A stretch of 64,000 bases of DNA, taken from Fallopia convolvulus. Its lineage: Eukaryota > Streptophyta > Magnoliopsida > Caryophyllales > Polygonaceae. The stretch spans positions 42,617,427 through 42,681,426 of the forward strand of contig OZ024725.1 of assembly GCA_964016875.1 (NCBI GenBank). Direction: 5' to 3'. Of the stretch, positions 59,216 to 64,000 are shown piece after piece. The translations under genes were made by a program, and so were the position numbers. How positions within the stretch are numbered: the stretch's first letter is position 1; every line of letters starts with the position of its first letter. The notes beneath the pieces were generated by a model. The model saw nothing but the letters and a program-made list of their open reading frames with translations, was not told the DNA's origin and did no database searches.

Positions 59216-60456
59216 TTTTTATTTTTGTAAGAAACGCATGCATGTACTTAATTAAGAAAATTCCTTATTTCTGTATAAACAAATTAACAATGAAAGTACT
59301 AAATTGTACAAGTACTTAGATGGTACCTCTAACTACGATAAACCGTCACGAGCCAAATCATCATCTAAATCAGCCATTTTAGATGTTGTCGGGCCTTTTG
59401 CAGAAATGCTAGAATTTGATCTTGCTTCCCGTATATGTACTTCCCCGAAAGTGCCAACTTTTCTCCATTCATTGTTTTGCCTCTCAAGCAAAAGCTTCTT
59501 ATTCCATCCCAAGAAGACTGGAAATCTTGACTCATGTTCTTCGCCCAAAAATATGCATCTATCAGCATATATGACCTGCAAAAATTAGGAGAGCAAGAGG
59601 TAAAGTTAAAAACATTTATTCTATCAATAGATAAAAGATAATTGAAAAGACTATAAAATTATACTTACAAGGAGCAACAATATAGGTCCATGAAATTTCC
59701 TTCCTCCTTTATTCTTCCATTGTAAACTTCTCTCAACGAGTACTTGCCTTAGAAACCTGCACCAATCTAAGCCCCGAATCTCATCAACATTATCAATTAT
59801 AATCCTATGGTTTGCAAGTCCATTGCCCACGCCTTCACTTATTGATGACACAAATAATACAATGAAATGCCTTTTGAACCAAATACCTCCATCGGTGCAT
59901 TTCACCATCACTTGCTCAACTACCGCAGTTGTAATTGAAGCCTTTGACTTGGTGAAGTCCTCCTCATCTTTAAAAACCGTCCATATGAATTGCTTCTTCC
60001 ATTCTTGAAGCAAAGCAACTGATTCGTTCCTTTTTATGTTGTGTATCTCCTCCCCACCAAGAAGTATTCCAAAGACCTCATGCACGACTTGTTCATTGAT
60101 GTGGATAATTCTATTGGTATCAAACTGTATCTCACACCTAGATCCTTCAAAATGTTGTAGCAACCACAAAGCAAGAATGTTTGGGATGGCCTTTATCTCG
60201 AAGTGGAGTAGATGGCCAAATCGCATAGCCTTCACACTCTCTTTTTGGACATCATTTAGGGATTGCATAGCTTTTGTAAACACATCTAGCACAGTCCTAG
60301 TTACCAAACTAGGATACTTAGCCGAGATCAAATTCCTGCCCTTCTTCTGGTTTTCGATTTCGGAAGGCAATGTATTATTGCTTGTACCTGCTTTTAAAAT
60401 CATAGAAAGAAAAGAATCCGAATGCAATTAAATAGTTTTGGAATGAGACTTTCTAT

Positions 60457-60685
60457 TTTTTAGGAATGCACTTTTGATACTCTTGAGTGCATTTTTTTAT
60501 TTCATAATGCACTTTAATACTATCTAAGAGTGTGTGAGTAGAAGAGGAATTCACAAAACTGTTTAATGCACTTTTGAAACTTTTCAATGCACTTTTTCAA
60601 TTAGACGATGCACTTTTATTATGCCATTTATCAATGCACTTTTCTTATGTCATAATGAACTTTTGAAACTTTTCATTGCACTCCG
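60457..60685 (+). repeat. AATGCACTTTT array next to the right end of the MULE
   Basis: Nine or so copies from GGAATGCACTTTTGATACTC to TCATTGCACTCCG, interrupted by the 39-bp direct repeat at 60519-60557. Confidence 0.85.
60519..60557 (+). repeat. 39-bp subterminal direct repeat, right copy
   Basis: Same sequence as 7493-7531 with one difference (TTCACAAA for TTCGCAAA). It is direct, not inverted, so it is not part of the terminal inverted repeats. Confidence 0.85.
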
Positions 60686-60687
60686 AG

Positions 60688-61016
60688 GACTGGTGAAGCA
60701 TATCGGCCATTAGACGGTACAGGGCGAAAACCTAACCCTAGCCGACGCACTGGTGAAGCATATCGGCCATTTGGTTGTCTCCCAAGTCGCCGCCATGCAC
60801 AAGGTCGCCACTTACTTCGCCGAAGGCCTCGCTCCAACCTAACCCTAGCCGCCGCCATGCACAAGGCCTCGCTCCAACCTAACCCTAGCCGACGCTGGAT
60901 CTACTGCATCCAGCCCCACCCCTTCCACCACCGACTCCTCCTACTCCAACCTCCTCGAAACTCACTTCTACAGAAACCTAGATTACTTCGTTCTGCAGGA
61001 TTACAACACTCATGGT
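60688..61016 (+). pseudogene. Captured DELLA/GRAS gene fragment inside the MULE
   Basis: Frame from 60729 reads [13 protein letters not shown], then [20 protein letters not shown], which is the conserved block of DELLA proteins (family form: [33 protein letters not shown]). A later piece in another frame (about 60930-61010: SYSNLLETHFYRN) resembles the next DELLA block (LQMHFYET). A part of the first block is tandemly duplicated (60691-60715 and 60749-60772; AACCTAACCCTAGCC occurs three times). There are no start, introns or full domain. DELLA proteins repress gibberellin responses; this scrap encodes no function but marks gene capture. Confidence 0.8.
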
Positions 61017-61304
61017 ATTGAAATTTAGGATTTATGAATTACATTTTAGATTTTTTTGGAGGCATCTCGAAACGAAAAAATTGGGAGAGATCGAAGATGA
61101 GGGCGATCGAAAGTGAGTCTAATCGTTGGGAGCGTTTGGGATCGTTTGGAGCCTTTGGGGGCGTCTTGGGAGTCGCGTGGGAGTGTGGTTACAAGAGCTT
61201 GGAGCTTTTTTTTGGTATTTTAAGTAATGGTACAAAGTTGGTTTTATTTACAAAAATATCACCATGTTGATTTTTTTATTTAAAAAAAAAGGAGTAATCT
61301 GAGC
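61017..61304. other. MULE right subterminal region
   Basis: No gene. G-rich stretch GGGAGCGTTTGGGATCGTTT and repeats of GTTTGG/GGGAGT words at 61125-61200, then AT-rich DNA before the terminal repeat. Confidence 0.55.
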
Positions 61305-61382
61305 CATTGGATCATGTCATCCAAGGGCTGACATCTCTCCTTCCGTTTCATGTTAAGGGTTGGTTTCATTTAAACCAAACTC
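61305..61382 (-). repeat. Right terminal inverted repeat of the large MULE
   Basis: Read on the minus strand it starts GGAGTTTGGTTTAAATGAAA and contains the same 20-base block TTAACATGAAACGGAAGGAG as the left arm, followed by TCAGCCCTTGGATG. It ends directly at the right target duplication. Confidence 0.8.
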
Positions 61383-62514
61383 CAAGATTGGGATCCAGGG
61401 TTGACCTCCTCTGAAGATGAAGGGACCTCGAGTGATGACGCTGAGGAACAAGAGGAGGCTACTGCTGCCAAAGCTGTTGCTGGCATCCCAACTCCAGGAC
61501 ACCAACTGGTAGTGTCGGCAAGAGCCCCAGAGGAAAGGAACTCTCCTTTGATTATTGAAGCGGCTGCTTCCCCCCAGCCAAAATGAACAACTGCTGTCTC
61601 CAGGGGGAACACGAAAAAGAAAGGGAAGGGAACTGCTCCTAAGAAGGTGCATGTCTCTGAAAATCACAAGCTCCTTCCCCCTCTCATCCTCTCAGAAGAA
61701 CAACTCACAAAATAAGGGCTAGGGCAACTGTGGGAACTAAACAAGGCCCAAGGATGGGAACACATCTGTAACCAGGCTGTGAGTGTGGATCCCTCTCAGG
61801 TGCGCCTCTTCTACAACAACATTGTCGTCCAAGACAATGGCACCAAGGGAACTCTCTCCCTCGATGGCGATGACTTCATCTTCACAACCTCCACCATTCG
61901 TCTTCAACTACAGGTCCCTGTCCTGGGCTCTAGGAATTGCCCACAAGAACTGGGGCGACTACAATAGCGAGGTAATCTACAATACAATCTATGAGGGTTG
62001 TATTACCACGACTGGAACGTCGACCCATCATCTATCCCTCATCGCTAAGTTGGCCCACCAGTTCATCATCAACGTCGTGATCCCTCGCTAGGAGAAGCGC
62101 CTTCACGTCAACATCCCTGACACCGTTCTCCTCTATCACTTCCTCCTGAAGAAGCCCATCAATCTCCCACGAATTATTCTAGGGCACATGGAGAAGTGCA
62201 TGGCCTCTAAGTCTCATTCACTTTCGTACGCTGGCCTGATCAAGAAACTCATTCTCAGAGAGGGCCTTTACGACACCTCCAAAGAAGAGGTCACCATCGG
62301 CAGGGAACTGGACATTTCTGTGGTCTAGAAAATGTGTCACTATGAGCCAGTGGAGGAACAAGAAAGGTTGGCATCTGGTGACGGCACCCAAGATGGGAAC
62401 ACTCAAGTGTTGATGCACATTGCCAACACTCTCGACAAGATGGCAAGGGACCAAGAAAAGCTTATACGAGTCTTGACACGACTCAGTGATGCCCTGCTCC
62501 CACCAAGCCCATGA
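61383..62514 (+). pseudogene. Copia-associated plant transposon protein ORF, C-terminal part
   Basis: The frame starts inside the MULE target copy (CAA GAT TGG reads QDW) and runs DPGLTSSEDEGTSSDDAEEQ, a Lys-rich link, then the plant-transposon-protein domain (GWEHICNQAVSVDPSQVRLF, NNIVVQDNGTKG, IPDTVLLYHFLLKKPINLPR, LSYAGLIKKLILREGL), ending TRLSDALLPPSP-stop at 62514. Defects: TGA 61584, TAA near 61712, a frameshift near 61920, TAG 62089 and TAG 62326. Such ORFs lie between pol and the 3' LTR of SIRE/Maximus-type Copia elements; its role is unknown. Confidence 0.72.
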
Positions 62515-62877
62515 TCTTTTCTACCCTTTTTCCCTTAACCTCAATGTTCCCACAAATGTTATTTCTTTTGTTCATGTGTACATACTTTGCTTAAGTAATG
62601 AATGGTTTTTTGTATGATTGCGTGTTCCTTTCTTCCCTTATTATGTGTTATTTGTTTTCGATGATGTCAAAAGGGGGAAAGACAAAAAATGCGAGATGAG
62701 TTAAAGTTGAAAAGATATCATAGAATATGCTTAAGCTAAGGGGGAACAATTGCATAAAAAGCTAAGTATGAACTCAGTGTTGCACATGAAGTGGCTCCCT
62801 AGAAACCTGATTAGGAACTCATCTGCATATCACGTTTTGAAATACTTGCTTATTTTTGTGATGGGTTTGTCATCATC
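62515..62877 (+). other. 3' untranslated region of the Copia element
   Basis: No gene. It ends with the purine tract ATCATCAAAAAGGGGGAAAT, the form usual for SIRE-like elements. A similar GTCAAAAGGGGGAAAGAC lies 200 bases earlier, at about 62668. Confidence 0.7.
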
Positions 62878-62891
62878 AAAAAGGGGGAAAT

Positions 62892-63874
62892 TGTTGGGAC
62901 GGTGTTGGGACCTCTGGTTCTAAACATCGGAACAACGAGACTGTTTTCCAGTTTTGATAATGACAAACACCATATGGGAACTAAGGTGCTTTGTTCAAGT
63001 ATTTCTAAGGAATACAGGTCTAGCAAAGAAAGTTCCCATGCTATGGGAACTTCTATGAATGATCAAAAGAACACAGGCCTATATGATGAAGAGTTTCTCT
63101 CAAAGGAACTTTAAAGAAGACAGTTCCCATCACATGGGAACTCACATGTGAAGACAAAGACCGCTCAGCGCAAATCGCGGGATCCTATCTTGGAAAGAAT
63201 GAAGGAACAGTCTGATGAGTAGACTGTCACAAGCGATCCAACGGTCCGATTGATTCAAGAAGTTGACCTAATTCAAATCGAAGTCACATGTGAAGGTTGT
63301 ACACTTGGGCTGCAAGCAAAGGGCATTTCGGGCAACATGAAAGATACGATTGAAGCCCAAGTACAACCGAGTATAAAGCCAAATGAATAGTGCTAGGTTT
63401 TAGTACTTCTCCCAAAACTCACACATACTCCCAGAGAAAGAAAGAAAGAAGAAGAGAAGTCCCCGGCGGCGAGTGTCCGATCTCGACGACGGTGAAGCTA
63501 AAGTTCCCAAGAGAAAAGGAACTGAATTGTCAAGGTGTAAGGTTTGACTTTCTTGTTTTAGTTGAGTTGTTCGCTTAGGAACTCAGTTGAGAAGATTCAT
63601 TAGTGTTGCTAGAGTTAGGTAGAACTCGTAGGAATAGAGAAGTTTGAATCTGGATGTATGTAACTAAGGAACAAGCAATAAAATAAGTAAGTCATTCAAA
63701 ATCCTCCAAGCAGAGGTAGAGGTTTACCCACACAACTAGTTGGTTGTCGTTGGGTTTCTCTATAAGGGAACTGTGTTCTTTCTGCCTTTTAATACTTGCG
63801 ATATTGTTTCTTCCGCTGCCTTGGGAACAGCTTAACAGCTAGTTCCCAAGCTCTCGCTAACCAATTACGATCCA
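62892..63874 (+). repeat. LTR of a SIRE/Maximus-like Copia element
   Basis: Starts TGTTGGGACGG right after the polypurine tract and ends near GATCCA, just before the PBS. TATA box TATAAA at 63372-63377. The word GGGAAC or its complement occurs about a dozen times, twice as a palindrome GTTCCCAT-N3-ATGGGAAC (63034-63053 and 63123-63142). Confidence 0.8.
63372..63377 (+). promoter_or_regulatory. TATA box of the Copia LTR
   Basis: TATAAA in ACCGAGTATAAAGCC, in the middle of the LTR; position fits a U3/R border. Confidence 0.55.
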
Positions 63875-63878
63875 TAAA

Positions 63879-63891
63879 TTGGTATCAGAGC
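63879..63891 (+). other. Primer-binding site of the Copia element
   Basis: TTGGTATCAGAGC, complementary to initiator methionine tRNA, about four bases after the LTR. Confidence 0.88.
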
Positions 63892-63931
63892 AAGGTTGCT
63901 CTAGATTTGTGTTAGCATCGCAGGTTTCAAA

Positions 63932-64000
63932 ATGGCTCACGAACTCACCCAAGTCGGTCACAACAACAGCAAGCCAGCAAGGCTCATCACTGGTAGATTT
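63932..64000 (+). CDS. Start of Copia gag, partial
   Basis: ATG at 63932 opens a frame to the window end (23 codons, starts MAHELTQVGHNNSKPARLIT). Position right after LTR and PBS fits gag of the same element. It is too short to tell whether the gene is intact. Confidence 0.6.
   Translation, partial: MAHELTQVGHNNSKPARLITGRF

Larger units (their letters stand above)
55075..60427 (-). pseudogene. Plant-transposon Ulp1-like cysteine protease gene of the MULE, inactivated
   Basis: Minus strand, many introns holding AATGCACTTTT repeats. Readable exons include 60427-59669 (MRFGHLLHFE, IPNILALWLLQHFEG, VVHEVFGILLGGEEI, the N-terminal plant-mobile-type domain), 59575-59330, 58752-57960 (FTPPSFNL then a charged region), 57857-57675 (VVVSPFHERMINIFSDLREE), 56921-56750, 56666-56577, 56489-56346 (ILIPVILNNETYFVVSFNLK, the Ulp1 core beta strand) and 55415-55075 (YAIHHLEHI, RAMIVLRKKYAYAII). 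Where the family has Asp-Cys-Gly, the sequence has GAC then TGA (55291-55289), so the catalytic Cys is lost to a stop; the His position is also not His. Further stops lie near 58660, 58568 and 58340. Ulp1 proteases cleave SUMO-like tags; this copy cannot. Confidence 0.78.
7195..61382. mobile_element. Large MULE with FAR1-type transposase and Ulp1-like gene, expanded to 54 kb by nested insertions
   Basis: The left end GGAGTTTGGTT at 7195 is matched in inverse at the right end (AACCAAACTCC, 61382). The repeats share TTAACATGAAACGGAAGGAG and a CCAAGGGCTGA-like word further in. Flanking copies of CAAGATTGG at 7186-7194 and 61383-61391 are perfect and can extend to 10 bp. The element's own sequence is 7195-10867, 21353-22165, 39810-39834 and 54686-61382 (minus a 0.66-kb insertion), about 10.5 kb in all. 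It is recognisable by AATGCACTTTT repeats that the nested elements lack. Family knowledge: Arabidopsis KAONASHI-type MULEs also pair a transposase with a ULP-like gene. The joint ownership of both genes is supported by the shared repeats and the duplication. Confidence 0.85.

Noticed and set aside
60730..60895. Repeated CCTAACCCTAGCC as interstitial telomere DNA
   Set aside because: The unit is not CCCTAAA and it lies in frame with DELLA motifs; explained by local duplication of the captured fragment.
61353..61667. Minus-strand 104-codon frame across the MULE right edge
   Set aside because: It spans the MULE/Copia boundary and is antisense to the Copia ORF.

Overview
The window is plant nuclear DNA, most likely from a eudicot. 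It holds one host gene with plant-type GT-AG introns at the left edge, and about 60 kb of nested transposable elements. No bacterial, organellar or CRISPR features were seen.

Layout. (1) 1-2093, minus strand: the 5' seven coding exons of a CCR4-type deadenylase (carbon catabolite repressor 4 homolog 4-like); the 3' end lies off the left edge. (2) 2331-7185: AT-rich DNA with two non-autonomous Helitrons (3555-3951, 4128-5110) and a 1.5-kb non-autonomous Mutator-like element (MULE; 5309-6819, 9-bp target-site duplication). (3) 7195-61382: one large MULE with matching terminal inverted repeats and a perfect 9-10 bp duplication (CAAGATTGG). Without later insertions it is roughly 10 kb. It carries a FAR1/MULE transposase gene (plus strand), a Ulp1-like cysteine protease gene (minus strand), a captured DELLA/GRAS gene fragment, and many copies of the word AATGCACTTTT, always on the plus strand. 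(4) 61383-64000: a Copia (SIRE/Maximus-like) region: a decayed plant-transposon-protein ORF, an LTR with a PPT on its left and a PBS on its right, and the start of a gag.

Insertions into the big MULE. LTR-RT1 (10868-21352, Gypsy, decayed interior) lies in the last intron of the transposase gene. An Athila-like composite (22166-39809) has three kinds of LTR positions and two head-to-tail interiors, best explained by a solo LTR in gag followed by unequal recombination. LTR-RT3 (39835-54685) is related to RT1 and itself contains a nearly intact PIF/Harbinger element (45220-49676). A pogo/Emigrant-like element (55529-56186) sits in an intron of the protease gene.

Almost all transposon genes are broken by stops and frameshifts. 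The exception is the Harbinger transposase, which reads as a complete three-exon DDE protein. The order of events is: Copia fragment, then MULE, then RT1, Athila and RT3, then Harbinger inside RT3. Calls rest on reading translations and repeat structure by eye; no database search was run.
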